Of a DNA stretch of 12,053 nt, positions 6,431 through 12,053 are shown piece by piece. The position numbers and the translations under genes were made by a program. The notes under the pieces were generated by a model. The model ran no database searches and was not told where the DNA came from. It saw nothing but the letters and a program-made list of their open reading frames with translations. The first letter of the stretch is position 1; each line of letters opens with the position of its first letter. The stretch covers positions 1-12,053 of the forward strand of contig JANNXV010000101.1 of NCBI GenBank assembly GCA_031409815.1, written 5' to 3'. This stretch comes from JANLUX01 sp031409815 (GTDB lineage: Bacteria > Bacteroidota > Bacteroidia > AKYH767-A > OLB10).

Positions 6431-7144
6431 ATGTCAGAACACGTATTTCATTTTAAATATTTCACCATCCATCAAGACCGATGTGCTATGAAAGTAGGGA
6501 CGGATGGTGTATTACTTGGCTCGTGGGTTCAGCCTGTTGATTGCAAAACGATTTTAGATATTGGTACAGGCACAGGTTTAATTGCTTTGATGCTTGCGCA
6601 GAAAACAGATGCTCAGATCACAGGAATTGATATTGATGAGAATGCCTGCATCCAGGCAAGAGAAAATGTGAATGAATCTCCCTGGAGCGACCGAATTAAA
6701 ATTGAACACTGTGCTTTGCAGGAATTCATACGGGAGACCAATCAAAAATTTGATTTGATAGTGAGTAACCCGCCTTATTTTGTGGATGCTTACCAGGCAA
6801 ATGATGCTGCGCGAAATCTTGCCCGACAGGCAAATGCTTCACTCAGTTTTGATGAATTGATAAATGGTGTAAAAAATCTCTTGAATAGAACTGGAAATTT
6901 CTGTGTGATACTTCCCTGCAAAGAAGGAATGATGTTTAAAGATAAAGCGATGGGAGCAGGATTATATTATCATCGTTTGGTAAGAATAAAAACCAAAATG
7001 GAGAAATTAGAGAAACGCGTGATTATGTGTTTTGGTTTTGAAAATATAAAAATGGAAGAAGAAGAAATCATCATTCATCAGGACGATAAAGGTTTTACAC
7101 AGGTTTATAAAGAACTGACGAGGGATTACTATCCTGCGTTTTAA
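6431..7144 (+). CDS. trmN6: tRNA1(Val) (adenine(37)-N6)-methyltransferase
   Basis: A 237-residue SAM-dependent methyltransferase of the YfiC/TrmN6 family (COG4123), which methylates N6 of A37 next to the anticodon of tRNA1(Val). Family-specific features: the N-terminal FHFKYFTIHQDRCAMKVGTD run leading to GVLLGSW (to residue 32), SAM motif I DIGTGTG (43-49), the acidic end of strand 2 in GIDIDE (65-70), and the N6-adenine catalytic motif SNPPYF (112-117). Length agrees with the family (about 235-250). The ATG at 6431 gives the usual start; the ATGs at 6421 and 6424 are in another frame. There is no Shine-Dalgarno. It is a stand-alone gene divergent from padR and convergent with the dehydrogenase gene; a REP-like element begins 10 bases after its stop. 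Confidence 0.9.
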   Translation: MSEHVFHFKYFTIHQDRCAMKVGTDGVLLGSWVQPVDCKTILDIGTGTGLIALMLAQKTDAQITGIDIDENACIQARENVNESPWSDRIKIEHCALQEFIRETNQKFDLIVSNPPYFVDAYQANDAARNLARQANASLSFDELINGVKNLLNRTGNFCVILPCKEGMMFKDKAMGAGLYYHRLVRIKTKMEKLEKRVIMCFGFENIKMEEEEIIIHQDDKGFTQVYKELTRDYYPAF

Positions 7145-7153
7145 AACAGACTC

Positions 7154-7217
7154 GTCACCCTGAACTTGTTTCAGGGTCTTTACAATTGAAAAGATGCTGA
7201 AACAAGTTCAGCATGAC
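7154..7217. repeat. REP-like paired palindromic element, copy 2 (variant arm)
   Basis: Two 27-base units in opposite orientation (7154-7180 and 7191-7217) with a 10-base loop, filling the gap between two convergent stop codons. The right unit has the same palindrome as copy 1 (ATGCTGAA / TTCAGCAT around a 5-base loop). The left unit reads ACCCTGAA, CTTGT, TTCAGGGT: two changes in one arm are exactly compensated in the other. This supports hairpin folding of each single unit. By position it can serve as a two-way terminator for the methyltransferase and dehydrogenase genes. Confidence 0.85.
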
Positions 7218-7222
7218 TACCT

Positions 7223-8557
7223 TCAAAAATGTTTTTCAGAAAAACTAATTCCATATTCCTTTAATTCTTTCAAAACAGGTTTATAAATTTCTTCCTGCAC
7301 CGGAATTTGAACACCACGCAACGAAATTTTATTTTGAAGCATTAACCTGGCAACTATACCAAGCGGAAGCCCTACGGTTGTTGCCATGGCGGTTTGTTCA
7401 ACACTTTCACCTTTAACAACAAGGCTTGAATGGATGCTTTCGTTTTTACCATTAAGCGAGTATTCGAACAAATGTTGCATCACAATCATGTCTTTGTCTT
7501 CAGGTTTTAAAACCCATTTACTTTGCAATAAGTGTTGAAGTATTTGTGCAGGGGTTGCATTTGGTAAACCGATTACGTTATTATACAATATCCCGGTTGA
7601 GCGAATCATTTCCATCTCAACACTACTCGAATTGATAGTGCAAAAACTACAGAGTTTTTCTTCAATGCTTTCACCTTTTGCAGAGGCTGGAAGAAAAGCC
7701 TCCACCAATTGCTCATAAGTAAGATGTTCTGAATCTTCAATGGAATAAGAATCGTCAGTTAAACCAAGTGTAACAAAAACCTGCCATGCAGTGCAAAAAT
7801 TTTCCTGACGTAATGTGCCTCTCAAAAGAGTTGGAATAGTATCAATTCCATAAATTTTTCGATAAGCTAAAGAATCACGATTAGCATAACCATCAAAAAT
7901 TCCTGAATCATCAACTTTTATTTTTTCTATTTGCGTAAAAAGACGATTGTAAGGAATGTATTTATAATGGTTGTTCTCTATATATTTTGCAGTTCCTTGT
8001 CCTGCTAAAATTACATTTCGCGGATTCCAGGTAAATTTATATCCCCATAAATTATCGTTGCTTTCAGGTGCAACCAATCCTCCTGTGAAAGATTTAAAGC
8101 TTTTTAATTCAGCTCCCTGTTTTTGCAAACGATGAATAATTTCCATTGCTGACATATGGTCAATGCCCGGATCTAAACCACATTCATTCAACAATAAAAT
8201 ATTTTTTTTAGTGGCCTCCTCATGTAATGCTTTTATTTCAGGAGAAACATAACTGGCAGTTACAAGACTTCTACCAGCTTTAACACAATCAACCGCAGCT
8301 AAATAATGTAAAGAAGGAGGTAATAATGAGATCACAATATCAGCATTCCCAATTTCATTGGCTCTTTCTTCTACATTATTAATATCGAAAGCAATGGCAC
8401 GTCCCCGTTCATGCTGATGAATTTTTTCTTTGGCAGAAGAAACAGAAATATCCGCAACGGTTAATTCAAAATCATCAGCCTGTGCATGCTCTAATAAATA
8501 CTTTATTAACGCTCCTGACGAACGACCTGCTCCTAACAATAATATTTTTCTCATCAA
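7223..8557 (-). CDS. Saccharopine dehydrogenase family protein (LYS9-like)
   Basis: A 444-residue enzyme of the saccharopine dehydrogenase (glutamate-forming) family, which converts saccharopine with NAD(P)+ to glutamate and 2-aminoadipate semialdehyde. It has an N-terminal Rossmann site GAGRSSG (9-15) with D36 at the end of strand 2 (LTVADIS), the conserved core NECGLDPGIDHM (124-135), and the substrate-domain block FTGGLVAPESNDNLWGYKF then TWNPRNVIL (157-184). This last block is typical of LYS9 and of the C-terminal half of animal LKR/SDH. Length fits the free-standing enzyme (about 440-450). A lysine-ketoglutarate reductase partner is not in the window, so the pathway direction (lysine breakdown or another role) is open. 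Two adjacent ATGs start the protein; the first is used here. Transcribed alone, between a REP-like element and a divergent promoter region. Confidence 0.88.
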   Translation of the reverse strand: MMRKILLLGAGRSSGALIKYLLEHAQADDFELTVADISVSSAKEKIHQHERGRAIAFDINNVEERANEIGNADIVISLLPPSLHYLAAVDCVKAGRSLVTASYVSPEIKALHEEATKKNILLLNECGLDPGIDHMSAMEIIHRLQKQGAELKSFKSFTGGLVAPESNDNLWGYKFTWNPRNVILAGQGTAKYIENNHYKYIPYNRLFTQIEKIKVDDSGIFDGYANRDSLAYRKIYGIDTIPTLLRGTLRQENFCTAWQVFVTLGLTDDSYSIEDSEHLTYEQLVEAFLPASAKGESIEEKLCSFCTINSSSVEMEMIRSTGILYNNVIGLPNATPAQILQHLLQSKWVLKPEDKDMIVMQHLFEYSLNGKNESIHSSLVVKGESVEQTAMATTVGLPLGIVARLMLQNKISLRGVQIPVQEEIYKPVLKELKEYGISFSEKHF

Positions 8558-8580
8558 TAATTTGCTATAAAAAACGTTTG

Positions 8581-8588
8581 CGAAAGTA
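8581..8588 (-). promoter_or_regulatory. Possible -7 element for the saccharopine dehydrogenase gene
   Basis: On the minus strand TACTTTCG, one mismatch from TAnnTTTG, ends 24 bases before the ATG (8557). No good -33 TTG is seen at the right spacing, so this is a weak call. Confidence 0.3.
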
Positions 8589-8621
8589 GAGCAATTGGAT
8601 TTAAGATTAGAGGAAATATTA

Positions 8622-8706
8622 AACGCAGAGGTCGCGAAGTTTTGCGCAGAGATACGCGAAGAAAAATCAACTCTGTGTTTCTCTGGCTCTCCGCGACCTC
8701 TGCGTT
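8622..8706. repeat. Inverted intergenic element of CGCAGAG-type units
   Basis: Perfect 15-base arms AACGCAGAGGTCGCG (8622-8636) and its complement (8692-8706), extendable with one mismatch, enclose a 55-base interior. Each half holds four related units of 9-12 bases. Left: AACGCAGAG, GTCGCGAAG, then GCGCAGAG and ATACGCGAAG. Right, read on the minus strand: AACGCAGAG, GTCGCGGAG, AGCCAGAG, AAACACAGAG. It lies between two divergent promoters, so it is not at the 3' end of a gene. I recall related repeats as common in Bacteroidota spacers. No coding potential is seen. Confidence 0.8.
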
Positions 8707-8739
8707 AAATTTTAAAGACTCTATTGAAATGATAACAGA

Positions 8740-8769
8740 TTGATATTAACACTACACTTAATACATTTG
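8740..8769 (+). promoter_or_regulatory. Promoter of the DUF4476-DUF423-lipoprotein operon
   Basis: TTG (8740-8742), a 19-base spacer and TACATTTG (8762-8769) form an excellent Bacteroidota promoter. Transcription would start near 8776, giving about 36 bases of leader before the ATG at 8812. Confidence 0.72.
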
Positions 8770-8811
8770 CAACCGTTTGTGGAATTAAAGCAAATCACGC
8801 TAAACTACTGA

Positions 8812-9768
8812 ATGAAAAAGCAATTATTTCAAATTATTATTTTATTAATGATTGGAAAATCAGCTATTGCGCAAACCTCCAATGCCATTCTTTTTACCGA
8901 AAATGGAGAAAAATTTACGGCCATCCTAAACGGTTTAAAACAAAATGACAAACCGGAAACCAATGTAAAAATTACAGGATTAAACGCAGAATGGTATAAA
9001 ATGAAAGTAATTTTTGATAACACCGCAATTGGAGAAAAGAGTTTTAATCTGGGTGTGGAACCGGGCACCGAAACAACTTATGCGATCAAGAAAAACAGCA
9101 AAGGTGAATATGTCCTTCGTTTGATTAGTGCAGTTCCTATTGCACAAGCTCCGGTTGCCGCTCCATCACAAACTGTTGTTGTGTACAATCAAAGCCCTAA
9201 TCAGAATGCTTCTTTTACTCATTCACAAACCACAACTACCACTAAAGGTGCAAATCCTGACAATGTAAATGTAAATATGGGAGTAAAAATGGAGGAGGAA
9301 GGTGGAAATATTAGTATCAATATATCGGATAAAGAGGGCGAAACAATTCAGTCTCAAACCACAACAACCACAACTGTAACTCACTCTACTAACATGAACA
9401 CTTATGGGGCTGATCATGTTGCACCTGTTCCCCCACCCTCATATTTGCCTGGCTACACTGGTGCGGTTGGTTGTACCCCTCCAATCACTCCATCCGAATT
9501 TTCAGCAATAAAAGAAACCATCGCCTCCAAATCGTTTGAAGAAACTAAAATGACCATCGCCAAACAAATCATCAATAGTCATTGTATGTTTGCATCTCAG
9601 GTAAAAGAAATTATGCAAATGTTCTCGTTTGAAGATAGTAAACTCGATATCGCCAAATATGCTTACGATCACACCTACGATATCGGAAACTATTTTAAAC
9701 TTAATGATGCTTTTACTTTTGAAACCTCAACCGATGAGTTGAATCAATACCTAAATTCACGCAGATAA
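8812..9768 (+). CDS. Secreted DUF4476 protein
   Basis: A 318-residue exported protein. Signal peptide 1-20 (MKKQLFQIIILLMIGKSAIA, then QTS). Residues 21-105 form a strand-rich domain (AILFTENGEKFTAILNGLKQ; YKMKVIFDNTAIG). Residues 106-222 are a low-complexity Pro/Gln/Thr/Asn linker with two poly-threonine runs (SQTTTTTKG, SQTTTTTTVTHS) flanking a repetitive NVNVNMG / NISINIS stretch. Residues 228-318 match DUF4476, with the repeated helical pattern F..IKETIASKSFEETKM, CMFASQVKEIMQMFSFEDSK, AKYAYDHTYDIGNYF and a C-terminal Phe-rich strand. The function of DUF4476 is unknown to me. It is common in Bacteroidota, usually on exported proteins. A strong promoter precedes it, and the DUF423 gene follows after 10 bases, so it leads a three-gene operon. 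Confidence 0.87.
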   Translation: MKKQLFQIIILLMIGKSAIAQTSNAILFTENGEKFTAILNGLKQNDKPETNVKITGLNAEWYKMKVIFDNTAIGEKSFNLGVEPGTETTYAIKKNSKGEYVLRLISAVPIAQAPVAAPSQTVVVYNQSPNQNASFTHSQTTTTTKGANPDNVNVNMGVKMEEEGGNISINISDKEGETIQSQTTTTTTVTHSTNMNTYGADHVAPVPPPSYLPGYTGAVGCTPPITPSEFSAIKETIASKSFEETKMTIAKQIINSHCMFASQVKEIMQMFSFEDSKLDIAKYAYDHTYDIGNYFKLNDAFTFETSTDELNQYLNSRR

Positions 9769-9778
9769 TAGTTGAAAT

Positions 9779-10198
9779 TTGAAAACACCTAATAAGCATA
9801 TTTTCTTTTTACGATTATCCGCTATTTCGGGCATGCTGGCTGTGATGCTAGGTGCTTTTGGGGCACATAAATTAAAGGAGATTATTTCGACCGAAGACAT
9901 TGCCATTTATGAAACAGGTATCCGTTATCACTTCTATCACAGTTTTGCTATACTAGCAGTGGGCATATTACTTTACCTGAAACCAACATCATTGCTTATT
10001 AAAAGCGGTTACGCATTTGCCATCGGAATCCTATTATTCAGTGGATCCATCTACGGTTTATCGCTCCGCAAATTAGGTGAAGTTAACCTGAATTGGTTAG
10101 GCCCCATCACTCCCATTGGTGGTTTATTTTTAATAATGGGATGGTTATTGCTTCTGCTGTCATTCAAAAATCTAAGTCAACAAAATTCAAACTCATGA
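9779..10198 (+). CDS. DUF423 family small membrane protein
   Basis: A 139-residue inner-membrane protein of the DUF423 (YgdD-like) family with four predicted membrane segments at about 9-30, 52-68, 75-95 and 106-128. Family marks are GMLAVMLGAFGAHKLKE (18-34), YETGIRYHFYHSFAIL (44-59), LLFSGSIYGLS (85-95) and the final GPITPIGGLFLIMGW (108-122). It starts with TTG at 9779; a later ATG would cut into the first membrane segment, so the TTG start is preferred. It follows the DUF4476 gene by 10 bases and overlaps the lipoprotein gene by 4 (ATGA), consistent with coupled translation. The role of the family is not established. Confidence 0.9.
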   Translation: MKTPNKHIFFLRLSAISGMLAVMLGAFGAHKLKEIISTEDIAIYETGIRYHFYHSFAILAVGILLYLKPTSLLIKSGYAFAIGILLFSGSIYGLSLRKLGEVNLNWLGPITPIGGLFLIMGWLLLLLSFKNLSQQNSNS

Positions 10199-10674
10199 AA
10201 AAAGTTCAAACAATTATTATTAGCGCTATAATCATTACCACTATCGCCTGTAAAAACAATAAAAATGCTGCCGTAAAAAATAATAGCGACAATCAAACTA
10301 CACAATCAACTTCCGGCACTACAAATTCGTCACAAACAACTCCCGTTTCAGTTGAGGCAAATAAATCCCAGGGCGATACAGTTCCCGCTTTTTACAGAGT
10401 AGTTGTATCACTATATAGTATAGGAGAAGGCATTGATCCTGATGGCCGACCCATCCTTGATAATTATTCGCAACAATTTATGGATGCCAGCAGCAAGCGA
10501 ATTGTATATGATTCTCACCCATGGGGTCGCGAAGGAGAAACTGATTTTTGTTACACGCTCGACAATCTTTCTTCGGAAGAACAGGTGCGCTTTATTAACG
10601 GCTTAACCGAAGCTTTCAAAGGCCATGAGTTGGTTCGTATCATCGAAAATAAAAAGAATACTTACCGACAATAG
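10195..10674 (+). CDS. Putative small lipoprotein, uncharacterised
   Basis: A 159-residue protein beginning at the ATG that overlaps the DUF423 stop (ATGA). The reading frame is open further upstream, but that part lies inside the DUF423 gene. Residues 1-19 form a lipoprotein signal, MKKVQTIIISAIIITTIAC, with lipobox TIAC and C19 as the predicted lipid-modified residue. Residues 20-62 are a flexible Asn/Ser/Thr/Gln linker. Residues 63-159 form a compact domain with AFYRVVVSLYSIGEGIDPDG, a conserved-looking HPWGREGETDFCYTLDNLS block, and a C-terminal helix-strand EEQVRFINGLTEAF ... ELVRIIENK. I do not recognise a named family and assign no function. Its position as the third gene of the operon suggests a shared envelope role. 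Confidence 0.78.
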   Translation: MKKVQTIIISAIIITTIACKNNKNAAVKNNSDNQTTQSTSGTTNSSQTTPVSVEANKSQGDTVPAFYRVVVSLYSIGEGIDPDGRPILDNYSQQFMDASSKRIVYDSHPWGREGETDFCYTLDNLSSEEQVRFINGLTEAFKGHELVRIIENKKNTYRQ

Positions 10675-10832
10675 TGCTGTTCTATCAGAATTAATTGATT
10701 GCCTATCCCCAACTTCTCGCGTTTTAATGAACAAACTTAGATTCATTGAAATAACTATTTCAGCTATCGGCTTATATATTAAAGCCCTTAACCAATTTTA
10801 AGATGAATTTTATTGAAAACAGTGATTTAAGG

Positions 10833-10863
10833 TTGACTAAACCTGATATTTTGCCTTTCTTTG
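10833..10863 (+). promoter_or_regulatory. Putative pckA promoter
   Basis: TTG (10833-10835), a 20-base spacer and TTTCTTTG (10856-10863) differ from TTG/TAnnTTTG by one base. The start of transcription would be near 10870, leaving only about 12 bases of leader before the ATG and no Shine-Dalgarno. Confidence 0.5.
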
Positions 10864-10881
10864 CAAAAATTTCTTACCATC

Positions 10882-12053
10882 ATGAATGAATACGGTCATA
10901 AAAATCCAAAAGCTTCTATTGCTGATATTGGACTAAACAATGTAAGTGCGGCCTATTGGAACCTCAGTCCGGCTGAACTTGTAGAAGAAACTATTTTAAA
11001 TGGAATGGGTGAACTTACTGATACTGGTGCACTTGCAGTGGATACCGGAGAGTTTACAGGCCGCTCACCAAAAGATAAATTTTGTGTGGCTGATGCTGAA
11101 ACCAATAACACAGTTTGGTGGGGTGATATAAATATCAAATTTGATGATGAAAAATTTGATCGCCTATTTGCAAGAATGGCAGCCTATTTAACCGGTCGTG
11201 AAGTGTATGTTCGCGATAGTTATGCTTGCGCAGATCCACGCTATCGTTTAAATGTGAGAGTAGTAACCGAATATCCTTGGAGTAATTTATTTGCTAATAA
11301 CCTATTTCTGCGCCCTACACGTGCAGAAATAGAAACCATGACAACTGACTGGGTAATTGTTAATGCACCGGGTTTTAAAGCAATACCTGCTATTGACGGA
11401 ACACGTCAGCATAATTTTGCGGTGATCAACTTCACTAAAAAAATGATTTTAATTGGTGGAACCGGCTATACAGGCGAAATTAAAAAAGGAATTTTTACTG
11501 TGTTGAATTATGTGTTGCCACAGCATAAAAATGTGTTGAGTATGCATTGCTCGGCTAATGTGGGTAAAGATGGCGACACTGCTTTGTTCTTCGGCCTATC
11601 GGGCACAGGTAAAACTACCTTAAGTGCAGACCCTCAACGCGGATTGATTGGAGATGATGAACATGGATGGAGTGACGACAGTGTATTTAATTTTGAAGGA
11701 GGTTGTTATGCTAAATGTGTTAGCCTTTCAGCCGAAAAAGAACCACAGATTTTCAATGCAATCCGATTTGGTTCATTGTTGGAAAACACAGAGTTTATTG
11801 ATGGTACTACCACCACCGATTACGAAAACATTAGTAAAACTGAAAACACACGTGTAGCATACCCGATTAATTTTATTGATAATGCAGTGGAGCCTTCAGT
11901 GGCAAAACCACCCAAAAATATTTTCTTTTTAACTTGTGATGCATTTGGTGTGTTACCTCCCATCAGCCGATTGGATAAAGCTCAGGCAATGTATCATTTC
12001 ATATCCGGTTATACCGCAAAAGTGGCGGGTACCGAAATGGGTATTACAGAACC
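10882..12053 (+). CDS. pckA: Phosphoenolpyruvate carboxykinase (ATP), N-terminal 390 residues (partial)
   Basis: ATP-dependent PEP carboxykinase, which converts oxaloacetate and ATP to phosphoenolpyruvate, CO2 and ADP, the first committed step of gluconeogenesis (reversible, and used for CO2 fixation in some Bacteroidota). The frame is open from ATG 10882 to the window edge; the family is about 530 residues, so roughly 140 are missing. Seen in order: DTGEFTGRSPKDKF with substrate-binding R61, GTGYTGEIKKG with the catalytic Lys pair, MHCSAN with the metal-ligand His, the kinase-1a P-loop GLSGTGKTT (238-246), and kinase-2 LIGDDEHGWSD (255-265) with the metal-binding Asp. The P-loop form GLSGTGKTT separates it from the GTP-dependent enzyme. 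No frameshift is seen. It has its own short-leader promoter, 207 bases after the lipoprotein gene. Confidence 0.97.
   Translation, partial: MNEYGHKNPKASIADIGLNNVSAAYWNLSPAELVEETILNGMGELTDTGALAVDTGEFTGRSPKDKFCVADAETNNTVWWGDINIKFDDEKFDRLFARMAAYLTGREVYVRDSYACADPRYRLNVRVVTEYPWSNLFANNLFLRPTRAEIETMTTDWVIVNAPGFKAIPAIDGTRQHNFAVINFTKKMILIGGTGYTGEIKKGIFTVLNYVLPQHKNVLSMHCSANVGKDGDTALFFGLSGTGKTTLSADPQRGLIGDDEHGWSDDSVFNFEGGCYAKCVSLSAEKEPQIFNAIRFGSLLENTEFIDGTTTTDYENISKTENTRVAYPINFIDNAVEPSVAKPPKNIFFLTCDAFGVLPPISRLDKAQAMYHFISGYTAKVAGTEMGITE

Noticed and set aside
7154..7217. Repeated units considered as a CRISPR array
   Set aside because: Only two units in opposite orientation with a 10-base gap; no regular spacers and no cas genes.
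10093..10674. Longer version of the lipoprotein beginning at 10093
   Set aside because: It would overlap the DUF423 gene by about 106 bases and place the lipoprotein signal inside the protein; the ATG at 10195 gives a proper signal and an ATGA overlap.
10769..10786. Small hairpin GGCTT / AAGCC before pckA as a terminator
   Set aside because: Only a 5-bp stem with an 8-base AT loop and no T-tract.
10727..10801. 24-codon open frame starting MNKLRFIEIT between the lipoprotein gene and pckA
   Set aside because: Very short, no promoter or ribosome site of its own, no recognisable motif, and AT-rich spacer commonly yields such frames.

Overview
This window looks like chromosome of an AT-rich member of the Bacteroidota. 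The evidence is its gene families (DUF4476, the large PadR-paired PspC protein, a GPx with an NNFG..QEP motif), promoters of the Bacteroidota TTG-N19-21-TAnnTTTG type, and an almost complete absence of Shine-Dalgarno sequences ahead of its starts. I see no tRNA, rRNA, CRISPR array, insertion sequence or phage gene. The gene content is mostly housekeeping or cell-envelope.

Layout. Positions 1-96 hold the last 31 codons of radA. Next comes a tight plus-strand cluster (134-3116): a glutathione peroxidase-like thiol peroxidase, an ABC ATPase, an ABC-2 permease and a secreted LolA-like protein. The last three are joined by one-base TGATG overlaps. A convergent spacer with two hairpins (3117-3235) separates this cluster from a minus-strand block. 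That block contains a secreted NTF2-like/DUF4440 protein (3236-3745), a 584-residue PspC-domain membrane protein (4062-5816) and a PadR repressor (5809-6153). padR and the PspC gene overlap by 8 bases. Upstream of padR an 8+5+8 inverted repeat sits on the -33 element of a good promoter, which suggests an autoregulated envelope-stress operon.

From 6431 a tRNA1(Val) A37 N6-methyltransferase gene runs rightward and converges on a saccharopine dehydrogenase gene (7223-8557, minus). A divergent region (8558-8811) then leads into a plus-strand operon of a secreted DUF4476 protein, a DUF423 membrane protein and a small putative lipoprotein. The window ends inside pckA, the ATP-dependent PEP carboxykinase (10882 onward, 390 codons present).

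The most interesting non-coding content is a set of palindromic intergenic elements. Two are paired REP-like units (3976-4055 and 7154-7217) that share a core, and base changes in one arm are matched in the other. The third is a larger inverted element built from CGCAGAG-type repeats (8622-8706), lying between two divergent promoters. No clearly new multi-gene system is visible. The best candidates for follow-up are the PadR operator/promoter overlap, the covarying REP-like units, and the coupled ABC exporter/LolA-like trio.
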